From: Prosthecomicrobium sp. N25
GTDB lineage: Bacteria; Pseudomonadota; Alphaproteobacteria; Rhizobiales; Ancalomicrobiaceae
Length of the DNA stretch: 64,000 bases
Direction: 5' to 3'
Assembly: GCF_037203705.1 (NCBI RefSeq)
Contig: NZ_JBBCAT010000005.1
Span: 226,110-290,109 of the forward strand
The notes below the pieces were generated by a model. The model did not search any database and was not told the DNA's origin. It was given only the letters and a program-made list of their open reading frames with translations. Below are positions 26,447 to 36,100 of this stretch, piece by piece. Numbering within the stretch: position 1 is the stretch's first letter; each line of letters opens with the position of its first letter. A program made the translations under genes and the position numbers.

Positions 26447-27295
26447 TCAAACGGCGGAGGCGACCACCTTCTGCCTCTGCTCGCCGAGCTTCTCGATGCC
26501 GAGGTGCATGGTGTCGCCGGCCTTCAGGTAGACCGGCGGCTTCATGCCGAGGCCGACGCCGGGCGGGGTGCCGGTGGTGATGACGTCGCCGGGGTCGAGC
26601 TGCATGAACTTCGAGATGTAGGCCACGCAATAGGCGGCGCCGAACACCATGGTGCGGGTCGAGCCCTTCTGGACGCGCCGGCCGTTGAGGTCCAGGAACA
26701 TGTCGAGAGCCTGGACGTCGCCGACTTCGTCGGGGGTGACCAGCCAGGGGCCGAGCGGGCCGTAGCCGGGGGCGCACTTGCCCTTCATCCACTGGCCGGT
26801 GCCCTCGATCTGCCACTCTCGCTCGGACAGGTCGTTGCAGACGCAGAAGCCGGCGATGTGGGCCATGGCGTCCTTCTCGTCGATCCGGTAGGCGGTCCGG
26901 CCGATCACGATGGCGAGCTCGACCTCCCAGTCGGACTTCACCGAGCCGGGCGGCAGGACGACGTCGTCGTCGGGGCCGGCGAGGCAGTTCGGCGCCTTGT
27001 TGAAGAGCACGGGCTCCTTCGGCACGGGCAGCCCGCTCTCGGCGGCGTGGTCGGCGTAGTTGAGGCCCACGGCGAGGAAGTTGCCGGTGCGGGCCACGCA
27101 GGAGCCGATGCGCACGCCGTCCGGCGCCTTCGGCAGGGACATCGGGTCGAGGGCGCGGATGCGCTCGATCGCCTCGATGGTCAGGCCGGCATCGGCGAAG
27201 TCGGCCGCCTTCCCGGAGAGGTCGCGGATGGACCCGTCGGCAGCGACGATCCCCGGCTTCTCGGCGCCCTTCGGCCCGAAACGGACGAGCTTCAT
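26447..27295 (-). CDS. Fumarylacetoacetate hydrolase (FAH) family protein
   Basis: 282 residues with the FAH-fold catalytic C-domain. The metal site is readable as DWEVELAIVIG (E124, E126) and CNDLSERE (D155), and the catalytic His as NYADHA (H83). The closing TTGTPPGVGLGMKPPVYLKAGD motif is typical of acylpyruvase or 2,4-diketo-3-deoxy-L-fuconate hydrolase-type members. These enzymes cleave C-C bonds of beta-diketo or acylpyruvate compounds in sugar and aromatic degradation. The 2,4-diketo-3-deoxy-L-fuconate hydrolases are the closest in feel, but substrate cannot be assigned. It is divergent from the dehydratase gene across 225 bp and convergent with the NHL gene. Confidence 0.9.
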   Translation of the reverse strand: MKLVRFGPKGAEKPGIVAADGSIRDLSGKAADFADAGLTIEAIERIRALDPMSLPKAPDGVRIGSCVARTGNFLAVGLNYADHAAESGLPVPKEPVLFNKAPNCLAGPDDDVVLPPGSVKSDWEVELAIVIGRTAYRIDEKDAMAHIAGFCVCNDLSEREWQIEGTGQWMKGKCAPGYGPLGPWLVTPDEVGDVQALDMFLDLNGRRVQKGSTRTMVFGAAYCVAYISKFMQLDPGDVITTGTPPGVGLGMKPPVYLKAGDTMHLGIEKLGEQRQKVVASAV

Positions 27296-27520
27296 TCCTG
27301 TTCTCCCTTGTCGTTGTCTCCCGGCCCGCCGTCGAAGGGGGCCGGTGGCGGGGGCGGATCATGCGCGAGGGGCGGCGGGGAGGCAATGGTCCGAGGAATC
27401 TTTGAGCCTCCGCCGCATGCATGGCCTACCTGCGGAGCCGGAGGTCCGCGCGGGGCTCGGCTTCCTTGCCGCGGGCGGCGGGCCCTGATAACCCGGCAGG
27501 TCACAACCGGAGGACCCGCC

Positions 27521-28504
27521 ATGACCGCCGTGCCGACCCTGCCGACCCCCGAGGACGTGCGCGACGCCGCCGAACGCATTCGCGGCGAGGCCGTGCGCAC
27601 GCCGCTCCTGACGTCGCCGGCCCTCGACCGCCTGACCGGCGGGCGGGTGTTCCTGAAGCCGGAATGCCTGCAGAGGACGGGCTCGTTCAAGTTCCGCGGC
27701 GCCTACAACGCGGTCTCGCGCATCCCGGAGGCGGCGCGGGCGGCCGGGGTGGTCGCCTGCTCGTCCGGCAACCACGCGCAGGGCGTCGCGGCCGCGGCCG
27801 AACTCCTGGGCCTGCCGGCCACCATCGTGATGCCGTCCGACGCCCCGGCGCTCAAGAAGGAGCGGACCCAGGGCTACGGCGCGACCGTCGTCGAGTACGA
27901 CCGGGCGACCGAGGACCGGGACGCACTGACCGAAAGGCTCGCGGCCGAGAAGGGGGCGACGCTCGTCCACCCCTTCGAGAATTTCCACGTCATCGCCGGG
28001 CAGGGGACGGTCGGGCTCGAGATCGTCGAGGACATGGCGCGACTCGGGCTGAAGCCGGACGTGGTGCTGGTGTGCTGCGGCGGCGGCGGGCTGACGGCCG
28101 GCGTCGCGCTCGCCGTCAAGGCGGCCGCCCCGGACGCGCAGATCTACCCGGTCGAGCCGGCCGGCTTCGACGACCAGGCCCGGTCCTTCGCGGCGGGCGA
28201 GCGGGTCGGCAACGCCCGGACCTCGGGATCGATCTGCGACGCTCTGCTGACGCCCATGCCGGGGGTGATGTCCTTCGCGATCAACCGGGAGCGGGTGACG
28301 CGCGGACTGGTGGTGACCGACGCGGAAGCGCTCCAGGCGGTCGCCTTCGCGGCGCGGGAGCTGAAGCTCGTGGTCGAGCCCGGCGGGGCCGTGGCGCTCG
28401 CGGCGGCGCTGACCGGCAAGGTCGACCTGACGGGCAAGACGGTCGCGATCGTGCTGTCGGGCGGCAACATCGACGGCACCACGCTGGCGCGCGCGGTCGG
28501 CTGA
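27521..28504 (+). CDS. Threonine/serine dehydratase (PLP fold type II)
   Basis: 327 residues, no ACT regulatory domain, so it resembles the catabolic or serine-racemase-like class rather than biosynthetic IlvA. The PLP lysine lies in GSFKFRGA (K57). SSGNHAQGVA (81-90) is the carboxylate-binding loop and CCGGGGLTAG (185-194) the phosphate-binding Gly loop. It likely deaminates L-threonine to 2-oxobutanoate or L-serine to pyruvate; threo-3-hydroxyaspartate dehydratase or serine racemase cannot be excluded. CCGGAGGA precedes the ATG. An open frame extends upstream to 26504 but crosses the FAH gene and is not protein-like. Convergent with cheZ. Confidence 0.92.
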   Translation: MTAVPTLPTPEDVRDAAERIRGEAVRTPLLTSPALDRLTGGRVFLKPECLQRTGSFKFRGAYNAVSRIPEAARAAGVVACSSGNHAQGVAAAAELLGLPATIVMPSDAPALKKERTQGYGATVVEYDRATEDRDALTERLAAEKGATLVHPFENFHVIAGQGTVGLEIVEDMARLGLKPDVVLVCCGGGGLTAGVALAVKAAAPDAQIYPVEPAGFDDQARSFAAGERVGNARTSGSICDALLTPMPGVMSFAINRERVTRGLVVTDAEALQAVAFAARELKLVVEPGGAVALAAALTGKVDLTGKTVAIVLSGGNIDGTTLARAVG

Positions 28505-28534
28505 CCGCCGGCCGGCCCCGGAGGCCCGCCGGGT

Positions 28535-29710
28535 TCAGCCGAAGGTGAGGAGGCGGTCCTCGGCCGAGAGGACCGCGATCGGGTCCTCGTTCGCCACGAC
28601 GGCGAGCGCCGGTTCCTCGGCGACCGCCGCCACGGCCTCGGCGTCCGGCGCGACCGCGAGGGCGGTGTTGCCGACCGTGGCCGGGCGCGAGCGAGCGGTG
28701 CGGCTGCGTTTCGGGGCGAGGGGCGCGGCCGGTGCGAAGACGTCGGCGTCCGCGAAGACGTCGGCGGCCGGCCCGGGTTCCCCGGCGGCGGCGAAAACGT
28801 CGGGCGTGTCCTCGACCGGGCGGGCGGCGAAGACATCGGCCGCGGCGGGCGCGAAGACGTCCGCGCGGGCGCCGGCCGGCTCGGTCTCCACCGGCACGAC
28901 GATCCCGACGTCGTCCTCGATCACGAGACCCGAATAGCCGTCCGCAGCGTCCGGACCGGGCGGGGCGGCCGCAGGCGCGGCGTCCGTGCCTCCGTCCCCC
29001 ATCAGGTCGTCGACCGCGGACTGGTCGATGCCCTGGCCGACGAGCGCAGGGCCGTTCAGGAGGTGCGCGTCGGGCCGCTGGTCGGCCTGGGCCTGCGCGT
29101 CGGGAACGATGTCGATGTCGGTCAGGGCGTCCATGCCCCAGATGCCGATCATCGAGTTGATCCGGCTCTCGACGTAGCGCAGCACCGTGACGACCTTGCG
29201 GGTTCGCTGGCCGGTGAGGTCCTGGAAGGAGCAGGCCGTGTAGATGTCGGTCGCGGACTGGTCGAGGCGGTCGCAGAGAGCCCCGTCCACGCCTTCCTCG
29301 CGCAAGGTCCATGCGAGTTCCTGCACCTGCTCGGCGTTCAGCAGGATGTCGTTGGTGGCCTGCTCGGTCTGGCTGACGATGGCGTCGAGCTCGTTCGAGG
29401 CCATGGCGAAACGGCCGCCCTCGTCGGTCTCGAACTTCATCTGCGCGATCTCCTGCTTGGTGCGGGAGATCGCCTCGGCCATGTCGGCGAGGTCGAGGCG
29501 GATGCGGTCGATGTCGGGAACCTGTCGTTCCCGCTTGATCAGCCGCTCGAGACGTTCCAGCGTGGCGGTGATGGCGGCGGTTTCGGCGACTCGGTTCCGG
29601 CGGGCGAATTCCGCGAGGAACCAACGACCCCTCGCCGTCTCCATGACGGCATCCTCGATCGCCTGGTAATCCTCGGCGGGGAGGGATGAGGACTCCGCGT
29701 CGCTGGCCAT
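28535..29710 (-). CDS. cheZ: Protein phosphatase CheZ with an extended DVFA-repeat tail
   Basis: 391 residues. CheZ dephosphorylates CheY-P to reset flagellar switching. The long helical part (residues ~45-195) contains the catalytic segment CSFQDLTGQRTRKVV, aligning D164 and Q168 with the essential Asp143 and Gln147 of E. coli CheZ. A short IDQSAVDDLM segment (residues 228-237) resembles the C-terminal CheY-binding peptide. Unusually, about 150 further residues follow: Ala/Pro-rich, acidic, with five copies of DVFA at 284, 292, 304, 317 and 323, ending LSAEDRLLTFG. E. coli CheZ has 214 residues, so this tail is an addition. ATG 29710 is chosen over the longer frame, whose upstream part is not protein-like. 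No che operon is nearby. Confidence 0.85.
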   Translation of the reverse strand: MASDAESSSLPAEDYQAIEDAVMETARGRWFLAEFARRNRVAETAAITATLERLERLIKRERQVPDIDRIRLDLADMAEAISRTKQEIAQMKFETDEGGRFAMASNELDAIVSQTEQATNDILLNAEQVQELAWTLREEGVDGALCDRLDQSATDIYTACSFQDLTGQRTRKVVTVLRYVESRINSMIGIWGMDALTDIDIVPDAQAQADQRPDAHLLNGPALVGQGIDQSAVDDLMGDGGTDAAPAAAPPGPDAADGYSGLVIEDDVGIVVPVETEPAGARADVFAPAAADVFAARPVEDTPDVFAAAGEPGPAADVFADADVFAPAAPLAPKRSRTARSRPATVGNTALAVAPDAEAVAAVAEEPALAVVANEDPIAVLSAEDRLLTFG

Positions 29711-29835
29711 GCGGACTGCACCCGTGACGTGAACTGGATTCCCTGCCGTAGCGGCATGGGACCTACGAGGTCCGGACTTGTCTACCGGACGAATCTTTAT
29801 TCGAAGTTTAAGTGGAGCGGAGACTCCGAGCAATC

Positions 29836-31032
29836 ATGGCCTCTCTGTTTTCCCCGGCGCGGCGGCTCGCGGCGGCCTATGCCGCCACCTTCGTCACGTT
29901 CGGTATCCACGGGCCCTTCTTTCCGATTTTTCTCGCCGGGCGCGGGCTGACGGAAGCTGAAATCGCGATCATCCTGGCCGTCCCGATGCTGATGCGCGTC
30001 GGAACCGCTCCGTTGCTGGGCTTCATCTCGGATCTGGCGACTGAACGCCGGACTGTGGTGGCCGCCTATGCTTTCGGGGCCGCGATCGCGTTCTCGGCCT
30101 TCGGCACCGCGACGACCTTCGCGGCGATGGTCGGCCTCATGATCCTGACGGCCCTGCCTTGGAACGGGGTCACGCCGGGGCTCGACACGATCTCGCTCTC
30201 CATGGTCCGGCGCGGCCTGGTCGATTACGGCGCGGTGCGGGTCTGGGGCTCGCTCGGCTACGTGGCCGCCAACGTGGCAGGCGGAATCCTGTTCGCGCGG
30301 ACCGGGGCGGAGGCCGTCTTCCTGGTGCTGGCCGGGGCCTTCTGGCTGCAGGCGACGATGATCCTGGCGGCGCCGGCGGCCGGGCCGCGGCTGGCCGTGC
30401 CGGCGGAGGCCGGCAAGGGACCGTCCGGCTTCGCCGATCTCCTCCGGTCCGGCCCGTTGATGGCGGTGCTGGTCGGGATCGCGCTGGTGCAGTCCTCCCA
30501 CGCCCTGCAGAACGGCTTCGCCTCGCTCTACTGGCGTTCGATCGGGTTCGGCGAGGCCTTCATCGGCACGCTCTGGGCGCTCGGCGTGTCGCTGGAGGTG
30601 TTCCTGTTCTTCCTCGGCACGCGGCTGACGGCGCGGCTCGGGCCGCACGGCCTCCTCATCCTCGGGGGCTGCGGGGCGCTCGCGCGCTGGGCGCTCTACC
30701 CGGTCATCGAGGGCCGCTGGGCCTGGGCGGCCGTGCAGGTCCTGCACGCCTTCTCGTTCTCGGCGACCCATCTCGGCACGATGGTCTACATCGCCCGGGC
30801 GGCGCCGGACCGGCTGACCGGCAGCGCGCAGGGCATCGCGGTCACGCTCACGGGCCTCGTCATGGCGATCGCCATGCTGTCGTCCGGCCCGCTCTACGGC
30901 TGGCTCGGCGTCCAGGGCTTCTGGGTGATGGCCGGCCTGGCGGCGGCGGGGACGGCGATCCTCGTCTGGCAGGCGCTGCGGGCTCAGCCCCAGAGATCGG
31001 GCGTCGGGGGCAGGAGCGTCGAGCCCTCGTAG
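29836..31032 (+). CDS. MFS transporter (HcaT/PPP-like)
   Basis: 398 residues with about 12 predicted membrane helices. The N-terminus (YAATFVTFGIHGPFFPIFLA) and the FISDLATERR loop resemble the MFS_1-like or phenylpropionate permease (HcaT) family, and AVRVWGSLGYVAANVAGG between helices 4 and 5 is a strong signature of that group. The substrate is unknown. ATG 29836 is preferred; a GTG at 29812 in the same frame would add eight residues. The last 49 bases overlap, tail to tail, with the convergent dgcA. The 125-bp gap to the divergent cheZ must contain both promoters. Confidence 0.88.
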   Translation: MASLFSPARRLAAAYAATFVTFGIHGPFFPIFLAGRGLTEAEIAIILAVPMLMRVGTAPLLGFISDLATERRTVVAAYAFGAAIAFSAFGTATTFAAMVGLMILTALPWNGVTPGLDTISLSMVRRGLVDYGAVRVWGSLGYVAANVAGGILFARTGAEAVFLVLAGAFWLQATMILAAPAAGPRLAVPAEAGKGPSGFADLLRSGPLMAVLVGIALVQSSHALQNGFASLYWRSIGFGEAFIGTLWALGVSLEVFLFFLGTRLTARLGPHGLLILGGCGALARWALYPVIEGRWAWAAVQVLHAFSFSATHLGTMVYIARAAPDRLTGSAQGIAVTLTGLVMAIAMLSSGPLYGWLGVQGFWVMAGLAAAGTAILVWQALRAQPQRSGVGGRSVEPS

Positions 31033-31976
31033 ACGAGGCCGGGGTTCCGGTCGCGGGCCAGGAGAAGGGGTCCATCTAGATCGACGAAGTCGGCCCACTG
31101 GGCGACGAGGACGGCGGGCGCCATGGCGAGCGAGGTGCCGACCATGCAGCCGAGCATGACCTGGAAGCCGAGCGCGCGCGCACCGGCGGCGATCTCGAGC
31201 GCGGTCGTCAGGCCGCCGGCCTTGTCGAGCTTGATGTTGACCGCGTCGTAGCGGTCCCGGAGGCTCGCCAGGTCGGCCGGGCCGTGCAGGCTCTCGTCGG
31301 CGCAGATCGGGATCGGACGCGGCATGCCGGCGAGCGCCGCGTCCGCGCCGGCCGGGAGCGGCTGTTCGATCAAGGCCACGCCAGCCTCGACGCAGGCCGC
31401 CATGTTGCCGGCGAAGATCTCGGGCGACCAGGCCTCGTTGGCATCGACCACCAGGGTCGACGCGGGCGCGGCGGCGCGCACGGCGCGGATGCGGGCGGCG
31501 TCGCCCTCGCCGCCGAGCTTCACCTTGAGGAGCGGCCGGTGCGCGGCGGCGGCGGCGGCCTCGGCCATGGAATCCGGTGTGCCGAGGCTCAGGGTATAGG
31601 CGGTGACCAGTGGCTTCAGCGGGGCGACCCCGGCCGTCTCGGCGGCCGGGATGCCGGACGCCTTGGCGCGCCAGTCCCAGAGGGCGCAGTCGAGCGCGTT
31701 GCGGGCCGCCCCGGCCGGCATCGCGCCGGCGAGGTTGGCGAGGTCGACCCGGCCCGTGGCGACGTCCGGGGCCATGCGCTCGATCGCCTCGACGACGCCC
31801 TCGACGGTCTCGCCGTAGCGGGCGTAGGGCACGCATTCGCCGCGGCCGGCGACGCGGCCGTCGGAGATCGTCACGGTCACGACCACCGCCTCGGTGCGGC
31901 TGCCGCGGGAGATCGTGAAGGTGCCGGCGATCGGGAAGCGCTCGACGGCGACGGAGACGTCCAGGGGCGCGGTCAT
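30984..31976 (-). CDS. dgcA: N-acetyl-D-glutamate racemase DgcA (enolase superfamily)
   Basis: 330 residues of the muconate-lactonising/enolase superfamily, related to dipeptide epimerases. Catalytic Lys pair KVK (151-153), metal ligands D178 (VVDANEAW), E204 (IEQPLP) and D227 (CADESLH), and the second base K249 (NIKLDKAGG) are all visible. The gene starts inside the stop of dgcN (ATGA overlap), and this pairing is the reason for the specific name. DgcN and DgcA together convert D-glutamate to L-glutamate via N-acetyl intermediates, as described in marine bacteria. A dipeptide (L-Ala-D/L-Glu) epimerase is the alternative. The 3' end overlaps the MFS gene by 49 bp. Confidence 0.87.
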   Translation of the reverse strand: MTAPLDVSVAVERFPIAGTFTISRGSRTEAVVVTVTISDGRVAGRGECVPYARYGETVEGVVEAIERMAPDVATGRVDLANLAGAMPAGAARNALDCALWDWRAKASGIPAAETAGVAPLKPLVTAYTLSLGTPDSMAEAAAAAAHRPLLKVKLGGEGDAARIRAVRAAAPASTLVVDANEAWSPEIFAGNMAACVEAGVALIEQPLPAGADAALAGMPRPIPICADESLHGPADLASLRDRYDAVNIKLDKAGGLTTALEIAAGARALGFQVMLGCMVGTSLAMAPAVLVAQWADFVDLDGPLLLARDRNPGLVYEGSTLLPPTPDLWG

Positions 31977-32983
31977 GCGGGCCAGATCCTCGCGATCTCG
32001 TCGACGAGCGGGGCGGTGCCGAAGCGGATGGGGTCGGTCGCCGGCAGGCCGTGGGCGGTGGCGATCTCGTCGACGAGGCTGCGCGCCGCCCGGTCGTCGA
32101 GGGCCTCGGTGTTGACCGCGAAGCCGACGCAGCGGATCGCCGGGTTGGTCAGGCGACCGCAGGCGACCGTCAGGTCGATCACCTCGCGGATCGAGGGGAG
32201 GGGATGGCGGACGCCGCGCATGGCCGTGCGGGTCGGCTCGTGGCAGACCACGAAGGCGTCGGGCTGGGCGCCGTGCAGGAGCCCGAGGGAGACGCCCGCG
32301 AAGGAGGGGTGGAAGAGCGAACCCTGGCCCTCGATCAGGTCCCAGTGGTTCGGCGCGGCGTCGGGCGAAAGCCATTCCACCGCGCCGGAGATGAAGTCCG
32401 CCACCACGGCGTCGATGGCGACGCCGCGGCCGGAGATGAAGACGCCGGTCTGGCCGGTGGCGCGGAAATCCGCGTCGTAGCCGCGTCCGCGCATCTCCTT
32501 CTCGAGGGCGAGGGCGGTGTACTTCTTGCCCACCGAGCAGTCCGTCCCGACGGTGAGCAGGCGCAGGCCGGTGCGCTTCGTGCCCTTGCCCGTGGCGAAG
32601 CGCTCCGTCGTGTGGCGCACGTCGAAGAGGCGCCGGCCGTTGCGGTCGGCGGCGGCCTTGATCTCCTCGACGTCGCCGAGCCGCATGTGCAGCCCGCTCG
32701 CCACGTCGAGCCCGGCGTCGAGCGCCTCGACGATCGAGCCGACCCAGTGGGCCGGGAGGACGCCGCCGGCATTGACGGCGCCGACCACCATCGTCTTCGC
32801 GCCCAGGCGCGCCGCCTCCCGGATGCCGACGTCGGGCAGCTTCGCGTCGGCCCGGCAGCCCGGCAGCCTGTGCTGGCCGATGCACCAGTCGCGCCGCCAG
32901 TCGACGATCCCGAGCCCGGTCTTCGCCGCGAGGGCGTCGGGCACGTCGCCGAGGAAGATCAGGTACGGATGGGCGATCTGCAT
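31973..32983 (-). CDS. dgcN: N-acetyltransferase DgcN (DUF1611 family)
   Basis: 336 residues of the DUF1611 family. It begins with a YLIFLGDV segment and has a DWRRDWCIGQ/RLPGC region. The C-terminal half carries a P-loop-like segment, VGTDCSVGKKYTAL (residues 145-158), then ATGQTGVFISGRGVAID and LIEGQGSLFHPSFAGVSLGL, all typical of this family. In characterised systems DgcN acetylates D-glutamate so that DgcA can epimerise it, enabling D-glutamate (including peptidoglycan-derived) use as a nitrogen and carbon source. The 4-bp overlap with dgcA indicates coupled translation. Cytosolic; no membrane segment. Confidence 0.87.
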   Translation of the reverse strand: MQIAHPYLIFLGDVPDALAAKTGLGIVDWRRDWCIGQHRLPGCRADAKLPDVGIREAARLGAKTMVVGAVNAGGVLPAHWVGSIVEALDAGLDVASGLHMRLGDVEEIKAAADRNGRRLFDVRHTTERFATGKGTKRTGLRLLTVGTDCSVGKKYTALALEKEMRGRGYDADFRATGQTGVFISGRGVAIDAVVADFISGAVEWLSPDAAPNHWDLIEGQGSLFHPSFAGVSLGLLHGAQPDAFVVCHEPTRTAMRGVRHPLPSIREVIDLTVACGRLTNPAIRCVGFAVNTEALDDRAARSLVDEIATAHGLPATDPIRFGTAPLVDEIARIWPA

Positions 32984-33070
32984 GGGCAGGCTCCGGCAGC
33001 ACGGTCGGCAGAGGAGTCGTAGGCGGCGGAGGGGCCGGGGGCAAGAGGCGGGGGCGGGCCCGAAACGACG

Positions 33071-33098
33071 ACGGCGCGCCGGTCGGCCGGCGCGCCGT
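33071..33098 (-). terminator. Strong hairpin terminator behind the GPR-like gene
   Basis: Perfect 12-bp stem (ACGGCGCGCCGG / CCGGCGCGCCGT) with a 4-nt loop, 28 bases past the stop of the giant minus-strand gene, followed on that strand by CGTCGTTTCGGG. It separates that gene from dgcN. Confidence 0.75.
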
Positions 33099-33125
33099 GT
33101 CGGACGTTCGAAGCACCGTCGGCCG

Positions 33126-36100
33126 TCAGTCCAGGCGGCCGGCCGCGTGGGCGAGCATGGTGTAGACCTTGCCCGTGTCGGAGGTCAGGTAGGACTGGGA
33201 CATGATGTTGTCCCGGTCGGTGCGGGCGATCTCCTGGAGGAGCTGGTCGAAGTCGCGGATGTAGCGGTCGACCGCGGCGCGGAACTCGCCGTCGCGGTGG
33301 TACTTGCGGCGGATCTCGTCGAAGGTCTGCTGGCCCTGCAGGGTGTAGAGCCGGCGGGTGAAGACGTTCCGCTCGCCGCGCTTGTAGCGTTCCCACAGGT
33401 CGAGGAAGGCCTCGTCGTCGATGGCGCGGGCGATGTCGACCGAGATCGAGTTGAGGCTCTCGACGATGTGGTGCGGGGCGCGCTCGGGTTGCGGGGCGGG
33501 GGCCTCGAAGCCCTCGTCCTGCTCCTCCTCCTGGGAGGCCCGGCGCAGGAGGTCCGCCACCCAGCCGCGGGACTGGATGTCCCGGGCACGGGGCTGCTCG
33601 GGCTCGGGCGCGCGGCGCGGCTCGGGCAGGGGGGCGGGCTCGAAGCGGGCGGGTTCGGGACGCGCGGGCTCCGGGCGGGCGGCGGGTTCGGGGCGCACCG
33701 GCTCGATGCGCTCGGCCACGGCCGGGCGCTCGACGACCGGGACCGGCGGCGGGGGCGGTGGGGCGACGGGCGCGCGTTCCACGGCGACCGCCGCTGCGGC
33801 CTGCGATCCGCCGCTCCGGCGGGCGGGCGCCGGCTCCGGGCCGCGCGGGCGGGAGACGTCATAGGCGGCGTTCTGGCGGGAGACGAGGCTCGTCAGCTCG
33901 TTCAGGGCCTTGAGCTGCTCGGTCACGACGCGGCGCATGGCGGCGGTCGAGTCCTCCGTCTCCTTGGGCAGTTCCAGGACGCCGCGGCGGAGCTCGTCGC
34001 GGGTGCGGTCGAGCTCGGTCTGCATGAGGCGGGCGGCCTCACGCATCTTCTCGGCGGCCTCGCCGAAGCGGGTGGTGGTCTCGCCGACCGTGCGGGTCAG
34101 CTCCGCGACCATCGCCTCCTGCAGGGCGCGCAGGGACTGGCCGGCGCGGGTGCCCTCCTGGTCGGCGGTCTCGCGCAGCTGGTCGAGCTGGCCGAGGACC
34201 GAGCGGACGGCGCTCTCGGCGCCGATGCTGAGGGAGGTGCCGACCTCGCGGGTCCTGGTTTCGGCGTTGGCGAGATGCTGCTCCAGTTCGCGGGCGAAGC
34301 CGCGCACCAGCCCGTCCAGCGTCTGGGTGCGGCCGACCAGGGTCTCGGCCAGGGTCTCGAGCGACTTCTGGCGCTCGTCGATGGTCCGGCCGAGTTCCTC
34401 TGAGGCGCCGCCGACGCGCTCGGCCGCGCCCTGCAGGCGCCCCGTGTGCTCGTCGAAGCGGCCGGCGATGCCCGCCACGTCCTTCAGGACGTCGCCCGAG
34501 ATCTGTTTCAGCGTGCCGACCTCGTCGGAGAGGGTGTCGGCGGCCGCGCGGGTGTCGGCCACGGCCTGCTTGACGATCTCGCGGACGTCGCCGGTCTGGC
34601 GCGTCAGGTTCATCTCCAGCTCGCGCAGGTTCTCGCCCGCGCGGGTCATCACGGACTGCAGCACCAGGTTCGACTGGGTCAGGCGCTCCAGGAGCTCGGT
34701 CATGTCCTTGCGCATGCGCTCGCCGGTCTCGTCGACGACGGCGACCGCGGCGCGGCTCTTCTCCTCGAGGGCCGTGACGAGCTGGTCCCGGGTCTCCGCG
34801 ACGCTGCGCGAGGTCTCGATGCCCTGGCGGGCGACGGCCTCGGTGATGTCGCGGCCCTTGCGGTCGAGCGCCTCGATGAGCAGGTCGCGGGCATGGCCGA
34901 CGCGGCCGGCGAGGTCGTTCGAGCGGCTCTCGAGCGCCTTCACGAGGGCGTCGTGGGCGCCGGCGAGCTTGCCGTAGATCTCGGCGGTGCGGGTGTCGAG
35001 CACCTCCGCGATGGCGTCGCGGGCCTGGCTCGTCCGGTTGGCGAGCTCCATCTGGCGGCTGTCGAGGGCCTTGACCAGGCTCTCCTGCGCTTCGCCGATG
35101 CCGGCGACCATCTGGCCGGTCTGGGTGGCCAGCGCGCCGGCGATGCCGCGCTGGGCGCTGCCGATGCGGTCAACCGCTTCGCCGACCCGGGTCTCCAGGA
35201 GCGCGGCGATGATGTCGCGGGCCTCGGAGAGTTTCTGCGCGGCGGATTCCGTGCGCTGGTCGAGGCTCTCCGAGAGCAGGCGCTCGGCGGCGCCGATCCG
35301 CTCCGCCATGGCGACGGTGCGACCCTCCAGGGCGTCGACGAGGCGCTGGCCGCGCTCGCCGAGGAGCGAGGAGATCTCGGCGGTGCGGCGATCGAGGTCG
35401 CCGACCACGGCGCCGGCGCGGCGGTCGAGCAGCTCGGCCATCTCGGCGGTGCGGCCGTCGAGCAGGGTCGCGACGGCGGCGGTGCGTTCGTCGAGCAGGC
35501 TCGCGGCCGCGTGGGTCCGGCCGTCGATGAGGGCGGCCGCCTCGGCGGATCGCGCCTGGAGGACGGTCGCGGCCTCGGCGGCGCGGCCGTCGATGAGGCT
35601 GGCGAGGGAGGCGGTGCGGCCGTCGAAGAGGCCGGTCAGGGCCTCGGTGCGGGCATCGACCAGGCTGGCGAGGCCGGCGGTGCGCTCGTCGAAGGCGGTG
35701 ACGGCGGTCGCGGTGCGGTCGGCGATGAGGGCGGCCGCGTCGCCGGTGCGGCCTTCGATGAGGCCGGCGAGTTCGGCCGTGCGGCGGTCGAGCTCCTCCA
35801 CCACGGTCGCCGTGCGCGCCGCCAGCAGGTCGGCGACGTCGCTGGTGCGGCGGTCGAGTTCGGAGACGACCAGGGAGGTGCGGGTCTCCAGCAGGCCGGC
35901 CACGTCCGCGGTGCGGCGGTCGAGTTCCTGGACCACGGTCGCGGTGCGGCCGTCGAGCAGGGAGGCCAGGGTCTCGGTGCGGCGGTCGAGCTCGTCGATG
36001 ACGGCGCTCGTGCGGCCGATGACGTTCTCCTCGATCTGCAGGCCGATCGCCTGGGCGGTGTCGACCAGGGCGCGGCGCGCCTCGTCGCTCTTGCCGACGA

